From: Salinarimonas sp.
GTDB lineage: Bacteria; Pseudomonadota; Alphaproteobacteria; Rhizobiales; Beijerinckiaceae
DNA length: 64,000 bases
Assembly (NCBI GenBank): GCA_020832565.1
Contig: JAFIEI010000010.1
Location: forward strand, 1-64,000
Reading direction: 5' to 3'
The notes below the pieces were generated by a model. That model saw nothing but the letters and a program-made list of their open reading frames with translations. It was not told where the DNA came from and ran no database searches. The position numbers and the translations under genes were made by a program. Below, one piece after another: positions 53,077-61,390 of this stretch (positions are counted from its first letter, which is position 1; every line of letters starts with the position of its first letter).

Positions 53077-53829
53077 GTGCAAGCCTGGGATCAGAACGCC
53101 CCCTTCGATGCGATCCTGTTCGACAAGGACGGGACCCTGATCGATTTCGACGCGACCTGGGGCCCGGCGGCCTTCGCGGTGATGGCGAATCTCGCCGATG
53201 GAGACGGTGCCGCCCTCGAGGAGCTGATGCGGGTCAGCGAATACGTGCTCGCAGAGCGCCGCTTCCTGCCGAGTTCGCCGCTGGTCGCAGGTTCCTCGGC
53301 CCATTACGGGCCGCTCTGGGCGCAGGCGCTGGGACGCGGCTGCGACGCAGACTTCCTCGCCCTGATGGACAGGCTCTTTCTCGAAGCGGGGCTCGTTCAT
53401 CTCGCGCCGATCGGCGATCCGCAGGCTCTGTGCCGCGATCTCGAACGGCGCGGCTACCTGCTCGGCATCGCCACCAACGACTCGCAGGCTTCGGCGCAAG
53501 CGCAGGCCCGGGCGCTCGGGATCGATGCGCAGATGCGGTTCGTCGCCGGCTATGATTCGGGGCATGGCTCGAAGCCGGAACCCGGCATGATCACCGCTTT
53601 CGTCGCCGCCCATGCCATGGCGCCCGCGCGGGTGGCGCTGGTCGGGGATTCGCTGCATGACCTGCATGCGGCGCGCGCCGCCGGAATCTGCGCGATCGCC
53701 GTGCTCTCGGGTCCGCGCGGGGAAGCGGCACGCGTGGAAGTCGCGCCCTTTGCCGATTACGTGATTCCCTCGATCGTGGGGTTGCCGGCCCTGCTTGATG
53801 GTCTCGCGCCTTCCGGCCTGCGCGACTGA
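53077..53829 (+). CDS. HAD-superfamily hydrolase
   Basis: A protein of about 250 residues, HAD fold, phosphoglycolate-phosphatase-like. Motif I is ILFDKDGTLIDFDATWG (both Asp residues kept), motif II ATNDSQASAQAQARAL, and motif IV VALVGDSLHDLHAARAAGIC. It probably dephosphorylates a small metabolite; the substrate is unknown. I prefer the GTG at 53077, which has GGAAGGGA about 9 bases upstream, to GTG 53038, which would add 13 residues. It is followed by a 160-base gap before the flagellin gene. Confidence 0.88.
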   Translation: MQAWDQNAPFDAILFDKDGTLIDFDATWGPAAFAVMANLADGDGAALEELMRVSEYVLAERRFLPSSPLVAGSSAHYGPLWAQALGRGCDADFLALMDRLFLEAGLVHLAPIGDPQALCRDLERRGYLLGIATNDSQASAQAQARALGIDAQMRFVAGYDSGHGSKPEPGMITAFVAAHAMAPARVALVGDSLHDLHAARAAGICAIAVLSGPRGEAARVEVAPFADYVIPSIVGLPALLDGLAPSGLRD

Positions 53830-53893
53830 TCGCTTTGGTTGCACGGCCACAGACCGTGCGATCAGAGAAAGGACTGGGCCGGGCACGCCGGCT

Positions 53894-53907
53894 TTACGAA
53901 ATCGTAA
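53894..53907. promoter_or_regulatory. Perfect dyad upstream of the flagellin gene
   Basis: TTACGA AA TCGTAA is a perfect 6-bp inverted repeat, about 83 bases upstream of the flagellin start. It may be an operator or lie near the promoter. I do not see a good sigma-28 or sigma-54 consensus by eye. Confidence 0.35.
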
Positions 53908-53989
53908 GGTTAATCCGCAAGATTGGGTTCATCATGTTTCGTAACCACGCGGCATCTGGTGCCGCGATCATGCGTCCACGAGGAATCCC

Positions 53990-55180
53990 ATGTCGGATAT
54001 CACCCTTTCCGCCGGCGTCCGTTCCAACCTCTTGTCCCTGCAGGGGACGGCCTCGATGCTCGACAAGACTCAGGAGCGTCTTTCGACGGGCAAGAAGGTC
54101 AATGGTCCGCTCGACGATGCCGCTGCCTTCTTCACCGCACGCGGCCTGAACGGGCGCGCCAACGATCTCTCCTCGATCATGCAGGGCATGCAGAACGGGA
54201 TGAAGACAATCGATGCCGCGTCGAAGGGCCTCTCGGCGATCACCAAGACGATGGAGAACCTCGTCGGCACCGTGCGCCAGGCGCTGCAGGATCCGGGCGG
54301 GGTTGGTTCGCGGACGGATATGGGAGCGGCTCAAGACGACAACGAAGGGACGATGACGTTCACGATTCCCGGACTGGACGATCCTGTCGAGATCGATTTC
54401 GACACCAACGGTATGGCGCCGACCGAACGAGCGCAGTACCTCGCTGGGTTGATCAATGGTGATGCGACACTTCGCCAATACGGTATCACCGCTGAGCCAA
54501 CCGGCGATCCTGCGACGAATGTGACTATCGTCAACGCATCCGGGTTGGACGTGACGTTTGCGGACGATGGTACGGAGGAGGCGTTTGGCGGATCTGTGAC
54601 CGAACTCGCAGCCGCCGACGAAACCGACCTCGAAGGCATGAGCGACGTCCGCCGCTCGCTGATGAACAATTTCAACGATCTGCGCAACGAATTGAACCAG
54701 CTTGCACGCGATGCCGGCTATAACGGCAACAACCTGCTGATGGGCGACACGCTTGAGGTGATCTTCAACGAACTTACCGGCGAGAACCGCACCTCGTATA
54801 CAGTTCGTGCACGCCAGGCCGATGGTGAGTTTTTCGGAAATGTGACTGGTGACCGCCTCGGTGCAATCGAGGCAAACGCGGAGATGTTCGCATCGGATTA
54901 CCAGCTGGAACAGCGCCTCGAAGGTCTCCAGAACGGCATCGGCGAGTTGCGCAGCCTGTCGGCCCAGATGGGTACCGCCCAGACCATTATCGAGAACCGC
55001 GAGAACTTCACCAAGGAACTGGTGAACACGCTCAAGGCCGGCGCGGACGGGCTGACGCTTGCCGACATGAACGAGGAAGCGGCCAACAATCTGGCACTCC
55101 AGACCCGCCAGCAGCTCGGCCAGTCGGCATTGAGCCTCGCCATCCAGAACGACCAGTCGGTGCTGCAGCTCCTGCGCTGA
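53990..55180 (+). CDS. Flagellin
   Basis: A 396-residue flagellin, the filament subunit. The N-terminal D0/D1 helices are standard (LQGTASMLDKTQERLSTGKK, DDAAAFFTARGLNGRANDL), and the C-terminal D1/D0 helices are too (LQTRQQLGQSALSLAIQNDQ, SVLQLLR). The middle (about 105-290, TFTIPGLDDPVEIDFDTNGM to FFGNVTGDRLGAIEANAEMF) is the variable exposed part and is richer in A/T codons, a sign of exchange. No other flagellar genes are adjacent. The name fliC is not assigned because alphaproteobacteria carry several flagellins. A strong terminator follows. Confidence 0.93.
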   Translation: MSDITLSAGVRSNLLSLQGTASMLDKTQERLSTGKKVNGPLDDAAAFFTARGLNGRANDLSSIMQGMQNGMKTIDAASKGLSAITKTMENLVGTVRQALQDPGGVGSRTDMGAAQDDNEGTMTFTIPGLDDPVEIDFDTNGMAPTERAQYLAGLINGDATLRQYGITAEPTGDPATNVTIVNASGLDVTFADDGTEEAFGGSVTELAAADETDLEGMSDVRRSLMNNFNDLRNELNQLARDAGYNGNNLLMGDTLEVIFNELTGENRTSYTVRARQADGEFFGNVTGDRLGAIEANAEMFASDYQLEQRLEGLQNGIGELRSLSAQMGTAQTIIENRENFTKELVNTLKAGADGLTLADMNEEAANNLALQTRQQLGQSALSLAIQNDQSVLQLLR

Positions 55181-55210
55181 TCAGCGATCACAGACCGGTT
55201 TGAGGAAACG

Positions 55211-55242
55211 AATCCCCGGTGCCGCAGGCGCCGGGGATTTTT
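55211..55242 (+). terminator. Intrinsic terminator of the flagellin gene
   Basis: A stem of 13 pairs (AATCCCCGGTGCC with GGCGCCGGGGATT, one G-T pair, GCA loop) ends in TTTTT. It lies 30 bases after the flagellin stop. Very clear. Confidence 0.9.
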
Positions 55243-55275
55243 CATGCGCGCGGGCCTGCGCGCGAATCACCCGCG

Positions 55276-56598
55276 CTAGAACAACAGCCAGACCAGCCCG
55301 AGCGTCAGTGGCGGCAGGGCGATCAGGATGCCCGTGCGGATGATGTCTGAGGCAACGAAGGGGATCACGCCGCGATAGGTCTGCACCATGCTCACCCCCG
55401 GCGCCATGGAATTGATGATGAAGAGATTCATCCCAACGGGTGGCGTTATCAGCCCCACCTCCACCACGATCAGGACGAGAATGCCGAACCAGAGCGCCGT
55501 CTCTTCCGGGCTGAGGCCGAAATCGAGCGTCATGATGATGGGAAAGAAGATCGGCACGGTGAGCAGGATCATCGACAGCGAATCCATCACGCAGCCAAAG
55601 ATCAGATAGATCAGGAGGATCACCAAAAGCACCACGACCGGCGCCACTGCCAGCCCGCCCACCCAGTCTGCGGCGAAGACCGGCAGGCGGGTAATGGCGA
55701 GAAAACTGTTGAAGGCGCCCGCGCCGAGCACGATGAAGAAGATCATCCCCGTGGAGGCGGCGGTGGAGCGAAAGCAGTCGACCAGCTCGCGAAAGCCGAG
55801 CCGCCCGCGCAGGGCGGCAACGAGCCCCGTCCCCGCCGCGCCGAATGCTGCTCCCTCGGTGGGGGTGAACACCCCCATATTCATGCCGCCGATCATCACC
55901 ACGAAGATCGCCACGACCGGCCAGATCTCGCCCAGCGCCTTCAGGCGCTGCATGATCGGCATGCGCGGCGTGCGCACCGCGTCATCAGGATTGAGCCGCA
56001 CCATCACGGCCACGGTCAGCATGTAGCCGAGCGCGGCAAGCAGGCCCGGGATCATCGCCGCGACGAAGAGCTTTGCGATGTTCTGCTCGGTGAGAATGGC
56101 GTAGATCACCAGTACGATCGAGGGCGGGATCAGGATGCCGAGTGTCCCGCCGGCGGCGAGCGAACCGGTGGCAAGCGCGCCGGAATAACCGTGCCGGCGC
56201 AATTCCGGCAAGGCGACGCGGCCCATCGTGGCGGCGGTAGCGAGCGACGATCCGCAGATCGCGCCGAAACCTGCCGAGGCACCCACACCCGCCATGGCGA
56301 CGCCGCCACGCCGGTGCCCGAGCCAGGCTGCAGCCGCGCGAAACAGGGCTTCCGAGAGCCCGCCCTTCATGGCGAAGGCGCCCATCAGCAGGAAGAGCGG
56401 CACGACGGAGAGCGAATAGCTGGAGAATGTCTCGAAGGCGTGATGCTTGAGCTGGGCGAAGACCGGCGCCCAGCGCCCGAAAATCGTGTAGGAGCCGAGC
56501 ATGCCGCAGACCAGCATGGCGAGCCCGATCGGCATGCGCGCGAAGATCAGAAAGAGCAGGAGCCCGAAATACAGCCCCGCAATGGTCAACCCGCTCAT
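55276..56598 (-). CDS. TRAP transporter large permease (DctM type)
   Basis: A 440-residue 12-helix permease of the TRAP family, the large subunit that moves the substrate with the sodium gradient. Family features are FSLSVVPLFLLMGAFAMKGGL-like (SYSLSVVPLFLLMGAFAMKG), GFGAICGSSLATAATMGRVA, GILIPPSIVLVIYAILTEQN and VVEVGLITPPVGMNLFIIN. ATG 56598 lies 13 bases after the DctQ stop; the upstream reading to 56655 is not native. It is the last gene of the operon. The terminator of the flagellin gene points the other way, 34 bases beyond its end. Confidence 0.93.
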   Translation of the reverse strand: MSGLTIAGLYFGLLLFLIFARMPIGLAMLVCGMLGSYTIFGRWAPVFAQLKHHAFETFSSYSLSVVPLFLLMGAFAMKGGLSEALFRAAAAWLGHRRGGVAMAGVGASAGFGAICGSSLATAATMGRVALPELRRHGYSGALATGSLAAGGTLGILIPPSIVLVIYAILTEQNIAKLFVAAMIPGLLAALGYMLTVAVMVRLNPDDAVRTPRMPIMQRLKALGEIWPVVAIFVVMIGGMNMGVFTPTEGAAFGAAGTGLVAALRGRLGFRELVDCFRSTAASTGMIFFIVLGAGAFNSFLAITRLPVFAADWVGGLAVAPVVVLLVILLIYLIFGCVMDSLSMILLTVPIFFPIIMTLDFGLSPEETALWFGILVLIVVEVGLITPPVGMNLFIINSMAPGVSMVQTYRGVIPFVASDIIRTGILIALPPLTLGLVWLLF

Positions 56599-56611
56599 CC
56601 ACCGTCCCCGT

Positions 56612-57205
56612 TCATGCGCCGTCCCCCTCGGGCTCACCCGCCCCGAGCGCCTCATTGAGGCTGCGCCAGACCGTGTAGGCGCTCACCAGCGCGAAACTCC
56701 ACAAACCGATCATCCCGCCCGCATAGCCCCACCAGACCGGGATCTGCAGGATGGTCGTGGTCTCGCGAAACCGCATCTTGTCATGCAGGCCGAGCCCGTG
56801 CTGCCAGGCGATCAGCACCACGACGAAGGTCAGCACGAGATTTGTGAATGTCGAGAGCGCCGCCAAAGCGCGCGGGCCCATCCAGGAGACGAAGATGTCG
56901 ACCGTGACGTGCCCGCGATTGAACTGGCACCAGGCGAGGAAGCTGAACACGGCAAAGCCCGCCCCCATCGAGACCAGTTCGAAATCCCCCGGGATCGGGC
57001 CGAGCCCGTCGAAGATCGGCCAGCGCGTGCGCGAGGCATAGCGCCCGATGATCGAGACCACCGCCGTGATCGTCACCAGGGTCAGTACCGCCCCGCCGAG
57101 CACGGCGAGCGCCCCGGCGAAACGCCCGATCCAGAGGCCGATCACGGCCTCGGCCCGGGGAAACACAGCGTAGCCGCCACCCTTGCGCGTCTCCTGCGCG
57201 TTCAT
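56612..57205 (-). CDS. TRAP transporter small permease (DctQ type)
   Basis: A 197-residue small subunit with four membrane helices (FAGALAVLGGAVLTLVTITA, SMGAGFAVFSFLAWCQFNRG, LAALSTFTNLVLTFVVVLIA and the last near GMIGLWSFALVSAYTVW). The N-terminus is soluble. Its start ATG overlaps the stop of the monooxygenase gene by four bases (ATGA), so the two are coupled. GGGAG precedes it. It pairs with the DctM protein to form the membrane part of the TRAP system. Confidence 0.9.
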   Translation of the reverse strand: MNAQETRKGGGYAVFPRAEAVIGLWIGRFAGALAVLGGAVLTLVTITAVVSIIGRYASRTRWPIFDGLGPIPGDFELVSMGAGFAVFSFLAWCQFNRGHVTVDIFVSWMGPRALAALSTFTNLVLTFVVVLIAWQHGLGLHDKMRFRETTTILQIPVWWGYAGGMIGLWSFALVSAYTVWRSLNEALGAGEPEGDGA

Positions 57206-58473
57206 GGAGCGCTCCCGGCCACCCGTACGATCGCGGGGCGCGCATTGAGCGTCTCGACATCGAAACCGGCAATGCGCTTGTAGCCGCGCGCCGTCTCTTC
57301 GCGCTCCTCGCGGCTGATGATGGCATCGACATCGTCGAAACCATCGGGCGCGCGACTCTCAACCGCCTGCATCACCTGCTCGGGACCATTGGCCCGGTTG
57401 GCCGCCACCACCGCCGCCGTAGCCGGGCGGCGCTCCTCCTCATAAGCGGCGAGCGCGGCTTCGCTGACGCCGTCGCGCAGGAAGGCGGCGGTGAGGATAC
57501 GGGCATCGAGAATGGCCTGGCTCGCGCCGTTCGAGCCGATCGGATACATCGGATGCGCCGCATCGCCGAGAAGCGTGATGCGCCCGTGCGTCCAGTGCGG
57601 CAGCGGATCGCGATCGACCATGGGGAACTCGTAGATCGCGCTGGCGCGGCGGATCAGATCCGGCACGTCGAGCCAGTCGAAGCGCCAGCTTTCGAAATCG
57701 GGCAGGAAATCCGCCGGATCACCGGGGCGGTTCCAGTCCTCGCGCCGCCAATCGTGATCGGGGGAGAATTTTTTCTCAGCGATCCAGTTGATCACCGCCT
57801 TGCCCTCGCGCGCGGCGGCGAGCGAGATCGGATAGGCGACGAATTTCTGGAATTCGTGGCCGGCCATGATCATCGAACGCCCGGTGAGGAAGGGCGCGGC
57901 CTCGGTGACGCCGCGCCACAGGATGGCGCCGTTCCAGATCGGCGGGCCTTCATCGGGATAGAATTGCGCGCGGATGGTGGAATGAATGCCGTCGCAGGCG
58001 ATCAGGACGTCGCCCGCGAGGCTCCCCTGTGAATTTCCGTGGCGATCGGCGAGATCGACGCGCACGCCCTGCGCATCCTGATGCGCGGCGACGACCTTGC
58101 GCCCGGCCATGATGCAATCGGCACCGAGGCGCGCCTGCACGGCTTCCAGCAGGATCATCTGCAGCGCGCCGCGATGGATCGAGAATTGCGGCCAGTGATA
58201 GCCCGCCTCGCGCCCGCGCGGCTCCGACCAGATCAACTGGCCGCGCTTGGAATAATAGGCGAGTTCGGCGGTGGGGATGGCCGTGGCGGCGAGATCTTCG
58301 AGCAGACCGAGTTCGTCGAGCTCGCGCACCGCATGCGGCAGCACGTTGATGCCGACCCCGAGCGGGCGGATCTCCTCGGCCTGTTCGATGATGCGCACGG
58401 CGATCCCGGCCTGGTGCAGGCTGAGCGCCAGGGTGAGGCCGCCGATACCCGCGCCGGCAATGATGACCGTCAT
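57202..58473 (-). CDS. FAD-dependent monooxygenase, PhzS-like
   Basis: A 423-residue class A flavoprotein hydroxylase. FAD elements are VIIAGAGIGGLTLALSLHQA (N-terminus), VLIACDGIHSTIRAQ and ITLLGDAAHPMYPIGSNGA. Several stretches match the phenazine enzyme PhzS closely from memory: IRPLGVGINV, TAIPTAEL, LIWSEPRGREAG, FSIHRGALQMILLEA and YEFPMVDRDPLPHW. No phenazine genes are here, so it likely hydroxylates another aromatic or N-heterocyclic acid. It is inserted within the TRAP operon, between the binding-protein and small-permease genes, which points to the transported compound as its substrate. Start ATG 58473. Confidence 0.88.
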   Translation of the reverse strand: MTVIIAGAGIGGLTLALSLHQAGIAVRIIEQAEEIRPLGVGINVLPHAVRELDELGLLEDLAATAIPTAELAYYSKRGQLIWSEPRGREAGYHWPQFSIHRGALQMILLEAVQARLGADCIMAGRKVVAAHQDAQGVRVDLADRHGNSQGSLAGDVLIACDGIHSTIRAQFYPDEGPPIWNGAILWRGVTEAAPFLTGRSMIMAGHEFQKFVAYPISLAAAREGKAVINWIAEKKFSPDHDWRREDWNRPGDPADFLPDFESWRFDWLDVPDLIRRASAIYEFPMVDRDPLPHWTHGRITLLGDAAHPMYPIGSNGASQAILDARILTAAFLRDGVSEAALAAYEEERRPATAAVVAANRANGPEQVMQAVESRAPDGFDDVDAIISREEREETARGYKRIAGFDVETLNARPAIVRVAGSAP

Positions 58474-58564
58474 GGCAAACCGCCCATGGGTAGCCGCTCC
58501 ATGCTGCAACGGGTGACGGCGGCGGCACGGATGCAACCGCGCCGCCGCCGATCGAAAGCACGCC

Positions 58565-59614
58565 TCAGCGGGCTTCTTCCTCGGCGAGAATGGCGGCGAG
58601 CGAATCGATCAGCGCCTGCGCGTCGATCCCTTCGCCCTCCATATCGGCGATCCAGCTCGCGACCACCGGCTCGGCGGCTGCCTGCCAGCGCTCCAGCTCT
58701 TCACCGTCGATGGTGGCGATGGTATTGCCGCGCTCCACCGCGATATCGCGTGCCGGTTCGTCGCCCTCATCCATGACGCGACCGACCCAGGCCGAGGTCT
58801 CGATGCCGGAATTGGCGTCGATCACCTCCTTGAGATCATCGGGCAGGCCGTCATAGGTGTCGCGGTTCATCGCAAAGACGAAGAAGGTGGTGTAAAAGGA
58901 GCGGTCGCCGCCGAACTCGGTATGCGTATCGACGAGCTCCGCCACGCGCAGGGCGCGCGTCACCTCCCAGGGGATCACCGTGCCGTCGATGACGTTGCGC
59001 GAGAGCGATTCGGGCACCTGCGGCACGGGCATGCCGACGGGCGTGGCGCCCAGCGTCTCGAGCAACCGCGTGATCATGCGGGTCGGCCCGCGTACGGCAC
59101 GGCCCTCCAGATCCTCGAGGCTCTCCACGGCCGGGGCCTTCATGTGGAAATTGCCCGGCCCGTGCACATGCACGGCGATGGGATGGATGTCGGCGAATTC
59201 TTCCCTGAGGTGCTCTTCATAGAAGCGCCAGGCGGCGCGCGAGGTGGTCTCGGCATCAGCGGCGACGAAGGGAAGATCGAAGACCTCCGCGCGCGGGAAG
59301 CGGCCCGGCGTATAGCCCGGCAGCGTCCAGACCACGTCGACCACGCCGTCGCGGACCTGGTCGATCAGATTGGGCGGCGCACCGCCCAGCTGCATGGCGG
59401 GATAGACCTCGACGGCGATACGCCCGTCCGATTCTTCCTCGATCTTTTCCGCCCAGGGCGTGATGAAATTGGCCGGGACCGGCGCCGGGGCCGGGAGGAA
59501 GTGATGCACCCGCAGGGTGACTTCCTGCGCCTGTGCCGGCGCGGTGGCGGTGACGAGGGCGCCGAGCGCGACACCACCGGCGAGACCGGCAGCAAGCAAC
59601 ATGTTCCTGATCAT
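58565..59614 (-). CDS. TRAP transporter substrate-binding protein (DctP type)
   Basis: A 349-residue periplasmic binding protein. Residues 1-29 are a Sec signal peptide (hydrophobic GLAGGVALGALVTATAPAQA, cleaved near AQAQ). The mature part has HHFLPAPAPVPANFITPWAE, the conserved Arg in EGRAVRGPTRMI, and GMPVPQVPESLSRNVIDGTV. This DctP branch binds organic acids through that Arg and a carboxylate. ATG 59614 has GGAGG 8 bases upstream. It is transcribed ahead of the monooxygenase gene (92-base gap). Confidence 0.92.
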   Translation of the reverse strand: MIRNMLLAAGLAGGVALGALVTATAPAQAQEVTLRVHHFLPAPAPVPANFITPWAEKIEEESDGRIAVEVYPAMQLGGAPPNLIDQVRDGVVDVVWTLPGYTPGRFPRAEVFDLPFVAADAETTSRAAWRFYEEHLREEFADIHPIAVHVHGPGNFHMKAPAVESLEDLEGRAVRGPTRMITRLLETLGATPVGMPVPQVPESLSRNVIDGTVIPWEVTRALRVAELVDTHTEFGGDRSFYTTFFVFAMNRDTYDGLPDDLKEVIDANSGIETSAWVGRVMDEGDEPARDIAVERGNTIATIDGEELERWQAAAEPVVASWIADMEGEGIDAQALIDSLAAILAEEEAR

Positions 59615-59756
59615 CAAATTGTCCTCCCTGATTGGAATTGACCGTTCCCTCCCGGGGGCATTGCCCGGGTCGTTATTGGTTGCGCACGCAATCAATGCTA
59701 TCCGGGTGCGACAACAAGTCAAGAAGCGCTTTCACCGGTTGCACCCGCCCCGTCGC

Positions 59757-61070
59757 CTAGGCGGGCTCCAGGCCGCACCAGCCTGCGATGAACAGGGCCA
59801 TCGCCGTGGTGATGCGCTTGACCGATTCGAGCTCGACGCGCTCGTCGACACCGTGGATGCCCTTGCCCGTCGGCCCGTAGCACAGCGCGGGGATGCCGTC
59901 ATAGAGCGCATGCACGCGCGCATCGAGATAGGCCAGGCTGACGAAACTCTCCAGCGCGCGCCCGGTTGCGGTCTGATGCGCCTCGGCGAGCACGGCTTCC
60001 GCCGCCGAACCTTCCTCCAGCGCATATCCCTGCACGGTGAAGCCGTTGAACACGACGCGCGGCGGGTTGTTGGCGAGGAAGGCATCCTCGCGGGCATGGG
60101 CGCGCACGCAGTCTTCGATGGCGCGCATCGCCATTGCCTTGTCGATGCCCGGATAGAGCGAGATCCGCCCGTGGACCCGGCACCAGGAGGGCACCGACGA
60201 GGCCCAGTCGCCACCCTCGATCTTGCCGACATTGAAATTGATCGGATGGGGTTCGTCGCGAAAACGCGGATGTTCGGCCTTCTGCGCGTTCCAGCTCTCC
60301 TCCAGCCCGCGCAGGGCGCCGATCACGCGATAGGCGGCATCGATGGCATTGGCGCCCGCGCCCATCTCGCGCACATGCACGGCGACGCCGCGCACCTCCA
60401 CGGTGAACCAGACGACGCCGACATTGGCGCGCACGATCATCTCGTCCTCCGGCTCGGGGATCAGGGCGGCATCGGCCCGGTAGCCGCGCAGATGCGTCAT
60501 CAGCGCGCCGTTGCCGGTCGATTCCTCCTCGACCACCGATTCGACATGCAATGTCGCGGCGGGCTGCATGCCGATGCGGCGCAGGGCATCGAGACAGAAG
60601 AGATTGGCCGCGACTCCGGCCTTCATGTCGGCGGCGCCGCGCCCGTACATCCAGCCGTCGCGGATCACCGGATCGAAGGGCGCATGCGTCCACATGTCGG
60701 CAGGGCCAGCAGGCACCACGTCGACATGGCCCTGCAGGATCAGCGAGCGCCCGCGCTCGTCGCGGGGCCGATGCGTGCCCACCACGATCGGGGCATCGGA
60801 ATGCTCCGGCGCGATTTCCGAACCACCGGGATGGGCCGCGATCGCCGCATGATCCATCTGAAACCGGTCCATGGCGAGACCGCGCTCGCGCATCGCGCGA
60901 AACATCAGGTCCTGCGCCGTGTGCTCCTCGCCGCGCAGCGACGGCTTGCGCACGAGATCCTGCGTGAAGGCGATCTGCTCGGCGAAACCGTCATCGACGG
61001 CGCGGGCAATCTTCTCGGCGAGGGCGGATTCGGGTGCAGCAGGGCTGTGCGGCGTGGCATTCGGGCTCAT
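59757..61070 (-). CDS. M20-family metallopeptidase/deacylase (ArgE/DapE type)
   Basis: A 437-residue zinc hydrolase. Catalytic and metal residues are seen in LILQGHVDVVPAGP (His and Asp), GRGAADMKAG (bridging Asp), VESVVEEESTGNGALMTHL (base Glu and Glu ligand), IPEPEDE and GKGIHGVDERV (C-terminal His). The lid domain is intact. It removes an acyl group from, or cleaves an amide in, a small molecule such as an N-acyl amino acid. ATG 61070 has AGGAAG upstream. It precedes the DctP gene by 142 bases on the same strand and likely belongs to the same operon. Confidence 0.87.
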   Translation of the reverse strand: MSPNATPHSPAAPESALAEKIARAVDDGFAEQIAFTQDLVRKPSLRGEEHTAQDLMFRAMRERGLAMDRFQMDHAAIAAHPGGSEIAPEHSDAPIVVGTHRPRDERGRSLILQGHVDVVPAGPADMWTHAPFDPVIRDGWMYGRGAADMKAGVAANLFCLDALRRIGMQPAATLHVESVVEEESTGNGALMTHLRGYRADAALIPEPEDEMIVRANVGVVWFTVEVRGVAVHVREMGAGANAIDAAYRVIGALRGLEESWNAQKAEHPRFRDEPHPINFNVGKIEGGDWASSVPSWCRVHGRISLYPGIDKAMAMRAIEDCVRAHAREDAFLANNPPRVVFNGFTVQGYALEEGSAAEAVLAEAHQTATGRALESFVSLAYLDARVHALYDGIPALCYGPTGKGIHGVDERVELESVKRITTAMALFIAGWCGLEPA

Positions 61071-61390
61071 GTACGGCTTCCTTCGTTGCCGGGTTTACCG
61101 GGCGCCCGTCGCGATCGCATACGGGTCTGTATCGGCCATGATGCAAGCCGCCGTCCGGCCTGCCAATGGGGGGGAACGTGCGGACGCGGCCAGAGCATGA
61201 GGGTGGATCCGCAATTACAATTTATGAATGAATTATTAACAAGAAAGCCTTATTTGATTGCCGCCTCGCACAGCGCGTGCTACCTCAGCGCCCTGTTTTC
61301 GCCTCAATTGAGGCGGTTATGCGTAAAGAACGTGCTAAGATTCCGTTACCGGGACGTGGCGGTCAGTACGGCGTAAGGGGTGGCAACCAT
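61071..61390. other. Intergenic region between divergent M20 and PagL-like genes
   Basis: About 320 bases with no gene I can support. The middle (61210-61260) is AT-rich, which suits promoters. A perfect 16-bp palindrome lies at 61300-61315. A reading frame to the left of the PagL-like start is open from 61277, but no ribosome site supports a start there. Confidence 0.5.
61300..61315. promoter_or_regulatory. Perfect 16-bp palindrome upstream of the PagL-like gene
   Basis: CGCCTCAATTGAGGCG reads the same on both strands, 75 bases before the chosen start of the PagL-like gene. Its position between divergent genes suggests an operator; no regulator gene is nearby. Confidence 0.5.
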
